This document shows, piece after piece, positions 15,804 to 24,419 of a stretch of DNA of 64,000 nt. The stretch is from UBA6183 sp943372215 (lineage in GTDB: Bacteria; Bacteroidota; Bacteroidia; UKL13-3): positions 1 to 64,000 of the forward strand of contig CALRXU020000005.1 of assembly GCA_943372215.1 (NCBI GenBank). Direction: 5' to 3'. How positions within the stretch are numbered: position 1 is the first letter of the stretch; each line of letters starts with the position of its first letter. A model generated the notes under the pieces. The model made no database searches and was not told the origin of the DNA. It saw only the letters and a list, made by a program, of their open reading frames with translations. A program made the position numbers and the translations under genes.

Positions 15804-16619
15804 CTAGTTTTTAGAAGATGCTGAGTCATTCCAAAGTTTTTTATAAGAGCCATTTCCAAAAAACTCAATTAGGCCCAAGTCTCTTAAATATTGAAGCTGC
15901 TGTCTTACTTTATCCATGACATGCTGATTGGAAGGATAAATTGACTGTAGTTTAGATTTGTATTTACTCACATCTTTTAAGGTGAATACCTGTTTGGGAA
16001 TATCATTGATGCAATCAAACACCTGTAATTTCCAACCGCTCAATGAGGTTTTAATAGCTTGATTTGGAATATCAATAACATCCAACTGTTCTTCGGGAGA
16101 GGCTAGCTCAATATTGGGTAATGTAATGCCTTTTGATTGAGGGAGTGTTGCAATAATTTTTCGCACTGTATCAATATCTGATTGTTTTACTTTACCAGTG
16201 TTCTCGTGTTTAGACAACATGTTAAAATCAGAAACCACCTGACCAACCAGCGCTGATTCATTTGAATAAATTCCATACTCGTAGTTATTTAACAAACCTC
16301 CATTGGTTAAATTACCAGAACTTATCACTACTTTTTCATCATCAAAGAGGTATATTTTAGCATGCAATTTGGGATAATTTTTGACTACTCCTTTTTGCGC
16401 CAATATTTTTTCAAGTCCCATCGTATCAAGCGCACCTGAATATATATTCATTAATTTAAATGATGTAATTACCTCCAGCTTTACATTGTTACTTTTCGCT
16501 GACAGTATTTCTGTGCAAATATTTTCTTTAATAAATGGGGAGGTAATTTTTATTGATTTTTTAGACGCACTCACCATGTCCAAAAAATCCCGCTTCCAAG
16601 GTGTTTTTATTATCTTCAT
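15804..16619 (-). CDS. PLD-family nuclease with Dam-replacing-type HTH (putative restriction enzyme)
   Basis: A 271-aa protein. The N-terminal ~150 residues form one phospholipase D-type domain: HAKIYLFD gives HxKx4D at about residue 92, followed by SSGNLTNGG. One HKD half implies a dimer, as in Nuc and BfiI/NgoFVII-type restriction enzymes. The C-terminal ~75 residues resemble the Dam-replacing-protein HTH (W.LQVFDCIN, FTLKDVSKY, NQHVMDKVRQQLQYLRDLG, then a wing ending GNGSYKKLW). This fits a Mg-independent type II-like endonuclease. Convergent with a DNA adenine methylase 230 bp away, it suggests a compact R-M or defence pair. Confidence 0.75.
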   Translation of the reverse strand: MKIIKTPWKRDFLDMVSASKKSIKITSPFIKENICTEILSAKSNNVKLEVITSFKLMNIYSGALDTMGLEKILAQKGVVKNYPKLHAKIYLFDDEKVVISSGNLTNGGLLNNYEYGIYSNESALVGQVVSDFNMLSKHENTGKVKQSDIDTVRKIIATLPQSKGITLPNIELASPEEQLDVIDIPNQAIKTSLSGWKLQVFDCINDIPKQVFTLKDVSKYKSKLQSIYPSNQHVMDKVRQQLQYLRDLGLIEFFGNGSYKKLWNDSASSKN

Positions 16620-16663
16620 GATATACAGTTGGATTTGATAAGGTTACTTTAAATCCATTTGAA

Positions 16664-16671
16664 CAAATATA
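16664..16671 (-). promoter_or_regulatory. Candidate -7 box of the PLD nuclease promoter
   Basis: On the minus strand TATATTTG fits the Bacteroidota -7 consensus TAnnTTTG, about 45 nt before the start codon. No clear -33 TTTG is seen at the right distance. Confidence 0.3.
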
Positions 16672-16751
16672 AGCGGTTTAGCCACTTTTGTACAGTTGGT
16701 TTTGTAGGCTTAACTTATTTAGCAAATAGCTGTCTATTATTGGTTGGAGCA

Positions 16752-16783
16752 TTTGGCTGCAAAAAGTGTACAGTATAGTTTTA
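16752..16783 (+). promoter_or_regulatory. Candidate Bacteroidota promoter of the PKD protein gene
   Basis: TTTG at 16752-16755 is followed after 20 bp by TAGTTTTA, one base off TAnnTTTG. The spacing matches the Bacteroidota housekeeping promoter. It leaves a leader of about 60 nt. Confidence 0.4.
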
Positions 16784-16851
16784 TAAAAAAAAATGCTTGT
16801 TACCCAACCTACCCATCCCAATTGCCGTATTAGCTGTAAATAACTACTTAT

Positions 16852-19020
16852 ATGAAGTTTACTACCTTTTTTACCAGTAAGTTTAACCGCTTAATATTAT
16901 TAGTGCTAATTGGCATGATGAGCGGTTTACAGGAGGCGCGTAGCCAGTTTTGCAACTCTAATTTCACCTATTCTATTAACCAAACCCAGGGGCTGATTTA
17001 TTTTACCCCAGCCGACATGGACTCCCTGGCCACCCATTTTTGGAACCTTGCAGGCATTGGCTCCACCTTGCGACAACCAACCCGAACATTGTTTACAACG
17101 CCTGGTACTTACCGCATTATGCACCAAATTTCTAAAGCTGGTTGTATACCCGATTCCAGCGAGCAGTTTATTACCATTAGTGCAACCTGCAATGCCAATT
17201 TTAACTTTACGGTAAACAATGCCAACCTACAGGTTACTTTTATCTCAGCAGATACCCTGCCCAATGCCGCACACCTTTGGACCTTTGGCGGACAGGGCAG
17301 CTCTACCCTCCCAGCACTGGTTAAGCAATTTAGTACCGCTGGTACTTATTACATCACCCACATTATTACCCGTGGTTCATGCAGCGATACGGTGAGCAAA
17401 TGGGTAACCGTAGGCAATGCACCTTGCGTAGCCAATTTTACCTACACCGTTGACTCGTTAGGTGTGGTGCACTTTACCAATACATCTACCCCTACAAGTG
17501 CCAATCCTCCTTATCCATTAAACTACCAGTGGTCGTTTGGCAGTGTGGGCAGCGGCTCGGCACAAAAAAACCCTTCCTATTATTATGTAAACAATGGTTG
17601 GTACAAAGTGTGCTTAAAGGTAACCAAACCCGACTCAAGTTGCACCAATACATTTTGTGATAGCATTTATCGGGGTTCAGTTAACCCGCCTCCCCCTGTT
17701 TGCTCAGCTGACTTTAGTTTTGCCACAGATAGTGCCGACCCGAAAAAAATACATTTTACCAATACGTCAATTTTTGATTCCTTAAGTCGCTTGCCGCTTT
17801 CTTTTATCTGGTCGTTTGGTGATGGGGACTCTGCCATCGGGTATCATCAAAACCACACTTACGCCAATGGAGGAACTTACCAAGTTTGTTTAACCATTAA
17901 ACGAGGTAGCGCTTGCCAAAACACCAAGTGCAAAACGGTTACAGTGCAATCGCCAGGTACTTGTAAAGCCGGATTTACCTACTTTGTTGACTCGCTTGGT
18001 GTGGTGCACTTTACCAATACATCTACCCCAACAAGTGCCAATCCCCCTTATCCATTAAACTACCAGTGGTCGTTTGGCAGTGTGGGCAGCGGCTCGGCAC
18101 AAAAAAATCCTTCCTATTATTATGTAAACAATGGTTGGTACAAAGTGTGCTTAAGGGTAACTAAACCCGACTCAAGCTGCACTGATTTATTTTGTGACAG
18201 CATTTATCGCGGGCCAATAAACACATCAACCTGCAAAGCCAACTTTAATTTTACCATAGATGCCGGCAACACTAAAAAAGTACATTTTGTAAGCACTTCA
18301 ACTTACGATAGCCTGAGTCTTCTGCCGATTCAATTCATCTGGTCGTTTGGAAATGGAGATTCTGCAATAGGTTACAACCCCAATTACACTTACCCTACTG
18401 CTGGTAGTTATCAGGTTTGCCTAACCATCAAACAAGGCAATTGTGAAAACACCAAGTGTAAAACGGTAACGCTACAACCCTCACCGGGCTGCCATGCTTC
18501 ATTCACCTATAACTTATACCCTGATAGCATTGATGGAACCAAACGCATTGTAATCTTTAACAACACATCTACCGGCCTTGGTCCAATTGATTCCCATTGG
18601 TCGTTTGGAGATAGCACATGGCTTAACTCCACCACTTCACCTACCCATTATTATGCGGTAAATGGCACTTATGTGGTTTGTTTAACCATTTTTGGAGCCG
18701 ACTCGTGCCAGGATGATACTTGTGTAACCATTGCGATTGCTCCTGACAGCACCACCGGGTTAAAAACACTAAGTGGGCTTGAACGGATGAAGTTGTATCC
18801 TGTTCCGATGACGAATACTTTACAGGTTGATTTGCTACCTGATACTGAATTGCCCTACGAAGTTACCTTAAGCAATGCACTTGGTATGCAGGTACTGCAC
18901 GAAAGTAAAAAAGCCGAACAAGGAAGCATTACCTTAAATGTTGAGGCATTACCACAAGGCATGTATTATTTAATAGTGAGCAACAAAACAGGCAGTGTTG
19001 TTAAAAGGTTGATGAAATAA
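16852..19020 (+). CDS. PKD-repeat protein with T9SS type A sorting domain
   Basis: A 722-aa secreted protein: signal peptide ending RSQ, then six PKD/immunoglobulin-like modules, most with the YQWSFG/FIWSFGDG signature and a closing YQVCLTIK-type strand and paired Cys. A C-terminal T9SS type A domain of ~75 residues follows (MKLYPVPMTNTLQVDL, LPQGMYYLIVSN, VVKRLMK). It should be exported through the PorSS/T9SS and displayed or released at the surface, as an adhesin or matrix protein. The modules are arranged A-B-A'-B', with the A copies nearly identical at DNA level. A terminator follows, and an ECF sigma operon lies next. Confidence 0.9.
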   Translation: MKFTTFFTSKFNRLILLVLIGMMSGLQEARSQFCNSNFTYSINQTQGLIYFTPADMDSLATHFWNLAGIGSTLRQPTRTLFTTPGTYRIMHQISKAGCIPDSSEQFITISATCNANFNFTVNNANLQVTFISADTLPNAAHLWTFGGQGSSTLPALVKQFSTAGTYYITHIITRGSCSDTVSKWVTVGNAPCVANFTYTVDSLGVVHFTNTSTPTSANPPYPLNYQWSFGSVGSGSAQKNPSYYYVNNGWYKVCLKVTKPDSSCTNTFCDSIYRGSVNPPPPVCSADFSFATDSADPKKIHFTNTSIFDSLSRLPLSFIWSFGDGDSAIGYHQNHTYANGGTYQVCLTIKRGSACQNTKCKTVTVQSPGTCKAGFTYFVDSLGVVHFTNTSTPTSANPPYPLNYQWSFGSVGSGSAQKNPSYYYVNNGWYKVCLRVTKPDSSCTDLFCDSIYRGPINTSTCKANFNFTIDAGNTKKVHFVSTSTYDSLSLLPIQFIWSFGNGDSAIGYNPNYTYPTAGSYQVCLTIKQGNCENTKCKTVTLQPSPGCHASFTYNLYPDSIDGTKRIVIFNNTSTGLGPIDSHWSFGDSTWLNSTTSPTHYYAVNGTYVVCLTIFGADSCQDDTCVTIAIAPDSTTGLKTLSGLERMKLYPVPMTNTLQVDLLPDTELPYEVTLSNALGMQVLHESKKAEQGSITLNVEALPQGMYYLIVSNKTGSVVKRLMK
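17449..17643 (+). repeat. Intragenic PKD module repeat, copy A
   Basis: This 195-bp segment within the PKD gene aligns without gaps to 17986-18180 with about 8 mismatches, seven of them silent and one Lys/Arg. Confidence 0.85.
17986..18180 (+). repeat. Intragenic PKD module repeat, copy A'
   Basis: Second copy of the 17449-17643 module, offset 537 bp (179 codons). The module between the two copies and the one following are also homologous, but much more diverged. Confidence 0.85.
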
Positions 19021-19045
19021 AACAAACCCTGTACATCAAAAGTGT

Positions 19046-19078
19046 CGACACCTGATAACAGGTGTCGGCATCTTTTAT
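19046..19078 (+). terminator. Rho-independent terminator after the PKD gene
   Basis: The arms CGACACCTG and CAGGTGTCG are separated by an ATAA loop and followed at short distance by TCTTTTATTA. It insulates the PKD gene from the sigma operon that starts at 19097. Confidence 0.7.
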
Positions 19079-19096
19079 TATATTGGATGATTAATA

Positions 19097-19666
19097 ATGG
19101 CAATTGACAGCGCAATAATTGAAGGGTGTATTAAACAAAACCGCAAGGCAGAATACGCCTTGTACAAGTATTGTTTTGCCCTGTTGATGCCTATTTGTTA
19201 CCGATACATGAAGAGCAAGGATGATGCTGCAGATTTATTGAACAGGGGCTTTTTAAAAATTGTGTTGAACTTAAATCAATACAAACAAGAGCATGCTTTT
19301 GATGGTTGGATAAAACGCATTATGGTAAATGTGATTATTGATGAGTTTCGCTCAAACAAATTGTACAAACAAACCATTACACAAGTTGACATGAATGAAC
19401 TACACCAGCAATACCATCCTGTTAACCTAAACGAGGCAGAAGAACATTTGCATGCAGAGGAGCTACACCATTACATTAGCCAGCTGCCAGAAGCAAGTAA
19501 GGTGGTGTTAAATTTGTTTGTATTTGAAGGTTATAGCCATAAAGAAATTGCGGGACAGTTGGGCATTAGTGAGGGTACCTCAAAATGGCATTTGGCAAAT
19601 GCCAGAGACTTATTAAGAAATATGATGGCTGGTGTAAAACGCCAGATTAAAACGAAGATTGCATGA
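19097..19666 (+). CDS. ECF-type RNA polymerase sigma-70 factor
   Basis: A 189-aa sigma factor with region 2 (ICYRYMKSKDDAADLLNRGF through FDGWIKRIMVNVIIDEFR) and region 4 (LPEASKVVLNLFVFEGYSHK, EIAGQLGISEGTSKWHLANA). It would direct core polymerase to a small regulon. Its stop overlaps the start of the next gene by 4 bp, a coupling typical of a sigma factor with its membrane partner. The three-gene unit probably regulates itself and may also include the neighbouring PKD gene. Confidence 0.9.
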   Translation: MAIDSAIIEGCIKQNRKAEYALYKYCFALLMPICYRYMKSKDDAADLLNRGFLKIVLNLNQYKQEHAFDGWIKRIMVNVIIDEFRSNKLYKQTITQVDMNELHQQYHPVNLNEAEEHLHAEELHHYISQLPEASKVVLNLFVFEGYSHKEIAGQLGISEGTSKWHLANARDLLRNMMAGVKRQIKTKIA

Positions 19667-20973
19667 AAACAGATGACGAAAATTTTGATGACTTTTTAAA
19701 GTCGAAGATGACAGAAGAGTCATTTACTTTTGAAGAGCAGTATTGGCAAAAAGCCAGTGCCATGCTGGACGAAGCTCGTCCAAAGAAAAACCGTTTTTTC
19801 CTTTGGATAGCAATTGGATTTGTACTCTCTTTTACCCTTGCGGCCATTGCCTTTAAGGCAACAATAAACAACACACTCCCGAAACAACTCACCCAGCAAA
19901 CACCTGTTTCATCTCCTACACCAACAACATTGTCAAATACAACAGTTCAAAAGGAGTTAACAAGCCCCGGCAAACCTGTCCCAACCGCTTTGGTTTCAAA
20001 CAAACCCATGGCATTTGCACAACCACCTGTTCAGGGTAAGCAGCCAACAAACCCGGCTACTTTTGTTTTACCAAAATCTACTTATGCCATTAAACCAAGG
20101 CAAAACAGCCGCACCAAAGCCGTTAAATCTACTAAAAAATCACCTGCTTCATCAAACACCAATAGCCCTTTTACACCTGCTGAAAAACCAACATCAAATA
20201 ATGAGGTATTGCTTGCAACAAACAAGGAAGCAGAACCGATACCAAGCGATTTGCCGGTGGAGGAAATTAATTTCATTTCACTGGAAAGCCACTGGGTATC
20301 TTCACTCTTTAACCACCAGCCCCTGTTAACTCCTGCTGAGCGCCTGCTATTGCAGACACCTCAAGCCAATAATCAGTCTAAACCAGCTTATGTGCGAAAC
20401 AATTTATTTATTGAGGCAGGTGTAAACTGGTTTAACACCAACCAACTCAATGCCGAAGATCTTGGGGCGCATGTTGGACTTAGTTATGCTTTTCCGGTGC
20501 GCAAAAAACTTGGTATGAGCATAGGGCTTGGTTATACCCAATTGCACCAATCAACCGGAACCCGCTATTACGCTACAGTTTCGTATGGTTTTAGTGAGCA
20601 ACGGAAAACAACCGGTATAAAAACGGTACAGCTTGATTATGTGGAGCTGCCTGTTTTGGTAAACTACGCCATCACTCCAAAACAAGGCGTATTTGCCGGA
20701 GCATCGTTGTTGTATATTTTACGTTCTAGTGATTATAAAAAGAATGATGGAGACCTTACCTTTGACACAAAAACAGCCAATTACTTTAAGGCCTACCAAC
20801 CAATTGATGCACAAATGATATTGGGCTACCATTGCTGGTTAAGTACAAAAGTTAGGTTATCAGCAAGCTACCATTATGGCTTAGTAGATATTACCCAAAA
20901 TGCGGCTTTTAAGCGTGATGAGAACAATACAAACAAAGGCATTCGATTTACCATTGGTTATCAATTATTTTAA
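19663..20973 (+). CDS. Membrane-anchored linker/beta-barrel protein, probable sigma partner
   Basis: A 436-aa protein with a ~45-residue acidic cytoplasmic N-terminus (FDDFLKSKMTEES, YWQKASAMLDEA), a transmembrane helix at about 46-66 (FFLWIAIGFVLSFTLAAIAF), a ~180-residue Thr/Pro/Ser/Lys-rich linker, and a C-terminal ~190-residue domain of alternating beta-strands ending FTIGYQLF, as in PorT-like outer-membrane barrels. The architecture could span the whole envelope and signal to the sigma factor encoded 4 bp upstream. Anti-sigma action is inferred from order and topology; there is no zinc-finger motif. Confidence 0.7.
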   Translation: MKTDDENFDDFLKSKMTEESFTFEEQYWQKASAMLDEARPKKNRFFLWIAIGFVLSFTLAAIAFKATINNTLPKQLTQQTPVSSPTPTTLSNTTVQKELTSPGKPVPTALVSNKPMAFAQPPVQGKQPTNPATFVLPKSTYAIKPRQNSRTKAVKSTKKSPASSNTNSPFTPAEKPTSNNEVLLATNKEAEPIPSDLPVEEINFISLESHWVSSLFNHQPLLTPAERLLLQTPQANNQSKPAYVRNNLFIEAGVNWFNTNQLNAEDLGAHVGLSYAFPVRKKLGMSIGLGYTQLHQSTGTRYYATVSYGFSEQRKTTGIKTVQLDYVELPVLVNYAITPKQGVFAGASLLYILRSSDYKKNDGDLTFDTKTANYFKAYQPIDAQMILGYHCWLSTKVRLSASYHYGLVDITQNAAFKRDENNTNKGIRFTIGYQLF

Positions 20974-20975
20974 CT

Positions 20976-22091
20976 ATGCGCTACTTTTTACATATACTCC
21001 TTTTGCTGCTGGCCTGCTACTTTGGTGGATGCAAGCCCAATGACGAGCCAGATGATATTATTCTGGGAGAACCTGTATTTTATGCTTCTGGCAAAGTAAA
21101 TGGCGCTCCCGTATACCTGGCAGCTGGCAATGGCGATTACGCGCTGGCAGCTGATAAGGTGTGGAAGAACGGCCTGCTTAATTTTACCGCATTGTTGGGT
21201 AAAAGCGCTTGTACCAATTGCGGTGAGGCCCTTGAAATTTCTTTTCGGAACCATACGGCCGATTCTGTTCGTTACTCCATTGATTCTACTTTGGTTGTGG
21301 CCAATTATGATTTTTTTGATTTAACGCTTCCTGTTAAAACCTATTATGATGCCACCTTTGTAGGGCAATCAACTGGAAATGGAACTGCAACACACCTTTG
21401 GACTTTTAATGATAACTTTACCTCAACACAGCCAACCTTTACCAGAAGATATTCCCAACCCATAAGAAGTGATGTAACTTACAGCAACCAGTTTTCTAAT
21501 GGCTGTTCCTCTACCATTATACAAAGTTTTACTGTACCTGCTCCGCCCTTATTTAACAATAAGTTTGTTGAGTTTAACTTTAGTTACTTAAATAGTAACA
21601 ATATTTTGGTAAACAGCATTCCTGTAAAACCCGATGAAGCTGTTGAGTGGACCGTTGACGGCAATTTGATGCCGCAAAAAGGAAATATTGTACAGCTAAG
21701 AATTGACAGCATGCAGCCCTCTAAGGTGTGCATGTTTTACCCTATTGCAGGCGATACCCCAATCATGCATTGCAAAAATATTACACCCATGGGTTTTGGT
21801 GATTGCCTGAGCAACTGCAAAATTAAGGTACAAACTATTGAAGACGCTTTTCAACTAGGCACTGTTGAAGTGCGTTGGCGCGATGCCTCAGGAAAATGGT
21901 ACAGCAGCAATGGACTAAAACAAGGTGCATTGTCGAACTTTAAATTGGTAGAAAAACAGGTTTATGAGCCCAACAACAAGGGCGATAAAACCATGAAAGT
22001 TAAAATAACTTTTAACTGCACGGTTGGCGACAATGTTTCAACAATTTACCTAGAAAATATGGAGGCCGTTATTGCGGTGGCTTACGACTAA
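20976..22091 (+). CDS. PKD-containing lipoprotein
   Basis: A 371-aa lipoprotein (lipobox YFGGC at about residue 18). A PKD-like fold occupies about 120-190 (THLWTFNDNFTSTQPTFTRR, then SNGCSSTI), followed by a second beta-rich domain with several Cys. It starts 2 bp after the beta-barrel gene, so it is the third gene of the sigma operon. The function is probably envelope-associated binding; no catalytic motif is visible. Confidence 0.7.
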   Translation: MRYFLHILLLLLACYFGGCKPNDEPDDIILGEPVFYASGKVNGAPVYLAAGNGDYALAADKVWKNGLLNFTALLGKSACTNCGEALEISFRNHTADSVRYSIDSTLVVANYDFFDLTLPVKTYYDATFVGQSTGNGTATHLWTFNDNFTSTQPTFTRRYSQPIRSDVTYSNQFSNGCSSTIIQSFTVPAPPLFNNKFVEFNFSYLNSNNILVNSIPVKPDEAVEWTVDGNLMPQKGNIVQLRIDSMQPSKVCMFYPIAGDTPIMHCKNITPMGFGDCLSNCKIKVQTIEDAFQLGTVEVRWRDASGKWYSSNGLKQGALSNFKLVEKQVYEPNNKGDKTMKVKITFNCTVGDNVSTIYLENMEAVIAVAYD

Positions 22092-22096
22092 ACAAT

Positions 22097-23278
22097 TTAA
22101 TAATACGTTACCTTGGCGTGTTTTTTTACCAGCGTAACAACCGCATCTTTTAGCTCTTGCACGTTGGTTTTTTTCTCTGCTGATATAAATATGGCAGGGG
22201 CATTTGTTTTGGCCATCCAAGTGCTTTTTAACCGTTCCATGTAAGGGATATCTTCTTCGCCCTCCTCAATTTCATCCGGCATGCGCAGGGGTTCCATCAG
22301 CTTATCAATTTTATTAAACACCAATAAAATCGGTTTTTTGTTGGCCTTAATTTCTTCCAGGGTTTTATTTACCACATCAATTTGGTCTTCAAATTGGTGA
22401 TGCGAAACATCCACCACATGGATTAACGCATCCGCTTCACGTATTTCATCTAGCGTGCTTTTAAAACATTCAATTAATTGATGCGGCAATTTGCGAATAA
22501 ACCCAACGGTATCTGTAAGCAGGAAAGGAATATCATCCAATACCACCTTACGCACTGTACTGTCCAACGTGGCAAATAATTTATCCTCGGCCAACACATC
22601 GCTTTTGCTGAGCATGTTTAAGATGGTAGATTTGCCTACATTGGTATAACCAACCAAAGTTAAACGAACTTTATCGTCCCTGTTTTTTCTGCGGGTTTCA
22701 GCTTGTTGCTCAATTTCCTTTAGTCGGTTTTTTAACTTGCTAATGGTTTCCCTAATTACCCTTCTGTCTGTTTCAATCTCACTTTCTCCGGGGCCTCTTG
22801 TACCAATACCACCCGCATGTTTGGTTAAGTGGGTCCACATACGTGTTAAACGTGGCAATAGGTATTGGGCCTGCGCCAACTCCACTTGCATTTTGGCCTG
22901 TGCCGTGCGCGCCCTGTTGGCAAAAATATCCAAGATAAGGTTGCTGCGGTCTAAAATTTTGCATTTAAGGGTTTGTTCAAGGTTACGTATTTGCGAGGGG
23001 CTTAACTCGTCATCAAAAATAACCATGTCTATTTCCTGCTCCACAGCAAAAGTGGCAATTTCTTCCAACTTACCTTCTCCCACAAAAGTTCCGGCATGTG
23101 GTTTAGGTAAACGCTGCAAATAGCGCTTTACCACCCTTGCACCCGCGGTATAAGTTAAAAAGGACAATTCATCCAGGTATTCTTCCGCTTGCTCTATTTT
23201 TTGTTGTTGAGATACAACACCAACTAAAATAGCGGTTTCTTGTTTCTTGCGGGTATCGTGTAATTTATCTTTAGCCAT
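22097..23278 (-). CDS. hflX: GTPase HflX
   Basis: A 393-aa ribosome-associated GTPase. The N-terminal HflX domain has FVGEGKLEEI and the VIFDDELSPSQIRNLE signature. A linker helix with GGIGTRGPGESEIETDRR follows. The G domain shows GYTNVGKST (G1), DTVGFIRKLP (G3), and NKID (G4). HflX splits stalled or stressed 70S ribosomes. It is convergent with the PKD lipoprotein (5 bp between stops) and divergent from menA. Confidence 0.95.
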   Translation of the reverse strand: MAKDKLHDTRKKQETAILVGVVSQQQKIEQAEEYLDELSFLTYTAGARVVKRYLQRLPKPHAGTFVGEGKLEEIATFAVEQEIDMVIFDDELSPSQIRNLEQTLKCKILDRSNLILDIFANRARTAQAKMQVELAQAQYLLPRLTRMWTHLTKHAGGIGTRGPGESEIETDRRVIRETISKLKNRLKEIEQQAETRRKNRDDKVRLTLVGYTNVGKSTILNMLSKSDVLAEDKLFATLDSTVRKVVLDDIPFLLTDTVGFIRKLPHQLIECFKSTLDEIREADALIHVVDVSHHQFEDQIDVVNKTLEEIKANKKPILLVFNKIDKLMEPLRMPDEIEEGEEDIPYMERLKSTWMAKTNAPAIFISAEKKTNVQELKDAVVTLVKKHAKVTYY

Positions 23279-23290
23279 GTAAAATGGCTA

Positions 23291-23298
23291 CAAAAATA
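23291..23298 (-). promoter_or_regulatory. Candidate -7 box of the hflX promoter
   Basis: TATTTTTG on the minus strand matches TAnnTTTG, 13 nt before the hflX start codon. No good -33 element is visible. Confidence 0.3.
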
Positions 23299-23430
23299 CG
23301 AGAAGTTTCGGGTAATACACATGGCCTTTTTACCTTTATAAAAACTGGGGCACAATTTAAAGCACACCAGTTGCACCGCAGTTTAATTGCAGATTAATCA
23401 ACAACCACGTGCTTTATTGTTCCGTTTATT

Positions 23431-23438
23431 TACATTTG
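23431..23438 (+). promoter_or_regulatory. Candidate -7 box of the menA promoter
   Basis: TACATTTG is an exact match to TAnnTTTG. It lies 23 nt before the chosen menA start and so also supports the internal ATG at 23462 over the upstream one. Confidence 0.4.
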
Positions 23439-23461
23439 TTGTTGTTAAAAAAAATCCACTT

Positions 23462-24418
23462 ATGATTTCGCCTTGGATACGCGCTATGCGATTACGCACC
23501 CTGCCTCTTGCCATTTCGGGCATTCTTATGGGCAGCGTATTGGCAGAGCTTAGCGGTTATCAAGGCGATAAGTTGATTACGCTATTGTGTTTGCTTACGG
23601 CCGTGTTCCTACAAGTATTAAGCAATTTAGCCAATGATTACGGTGACTTTGTGAAAGGAACAGACAACGAAAAACGCATAGGCAATGAGCGTGCCTTACA
23701 AAGTGGTGCCATCAAACCCAAATCGATGTTGGCTGCAATTTGGTTATTTGCAGTGCTGTGTTTGTTAAGTGGATGTACCTTGCTGGCCATAGCAGGACAA
23801 GGCAATTTAAACCTAGCCTTTGCACTTTTTTTTATTTTGGGGTTAGCGGCCATTGCGGCTGCCATTAAATATACCATGGGCAAGTATGCTTACGGTTACA
23901 GCGGTTTGGGTGATGTGTTTGTGTTTGTCTTTTTTGGCCCCGTGGCTGTTTTAGGCGCATACATCTTGCAACGCCATTTTGCGTTTAATTGGTACACTGA
24001 TAAATGGATGCTTTTACCTGCCATTACCGTTGGCTTATTGAGTACTGCGGTATTAAACACCAATAACATCAGGGATATTGACAATGACAGGGCCTCTGGA
24101 AAAAGAACCATTGTGGTGCAAATGGGGGTAAGTAAAGCGCGGTTATACCATTGGTTATTGGTATTGGTGGCTGCTTGCTGTTTATTCGTTTTTATTGTTT
24201 TTAATCAATTACACTGGATACAGTACTTTAGTTTATTGGCCTTTTACCCCATATTTAGGCAAGCTTTTTTGGTGAGCCGCACAGCCCCTTCTCCGGCATA
24301 CAATGCTTTTTTAAAGCAGCTAAGTTTAAGCACGTTGATGTTGGTGGTGGTTTTTATGGTGATGCAAACCATTGCCCTTGGAATATATGTAAATGATGCC
24401 ATCCATAAATTTATGTAA
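23462..24418 (+). CDS. menA: 1,4-dihydroxy-2-naphthoate polyprenyltransferase (MenA)
   Basis: A UbiA-superfamily membrane prenyltransferase that attaches the isoprenoid tail to DHNA in menaquinone synthesis. The ATG at 23462 gives the canonical MISPWIRAMRLRTLPLAISG opening; the frame is open to 23387, but the extra 25 residues are atypical. Motif 1, NDYGDFVKGTDNEKRIGNER, carries the Asp-rich diphosphate site; the second, NNIRDIDNDRASGKRT, is also complete. About eight hydrophobic helices are present. It is followed after 1 bp by the menC-like gene, so two steps of the same pathway are co-transcribed. Confidence 0.93.
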   Translation: MISPWIRAMRLRTLPLAISGILMGSVLAELSGYQGDKLITLLCLLTAVFLQVLSNLANDYGDFVKGTDNEKRIGNERALQSGAIKPKSMLAAIWLFAVLCLLSGCTLLAIAGQGNLNLAFALFFILGLAAIAAAIKYTMGKYAYGYSGLGDVFVFVFFGPVAVLGAYILQRHFAFNWYTDKWMLLPAITVGLLSTAVLNTNNIRDIDNDRASGKRTIVVQMGVSKARLYHWLLVLVAACCLFVFIVFNQLHWIQYFSLLAFYPIFRQAFLVSRTAPSPAYNAFLKQLSLSTLMLVVVFMVMQTIALGIYVNDAIHKFM

Positions 24419-24419
24419 C

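Noticed and set aside
15096..16619. Prophage remnant
   Set aside because: Apart from the phage-type methylase there are no structural, lysis or integrase genes, and the PLD nuclease suits a defence pair better. Not excluded.
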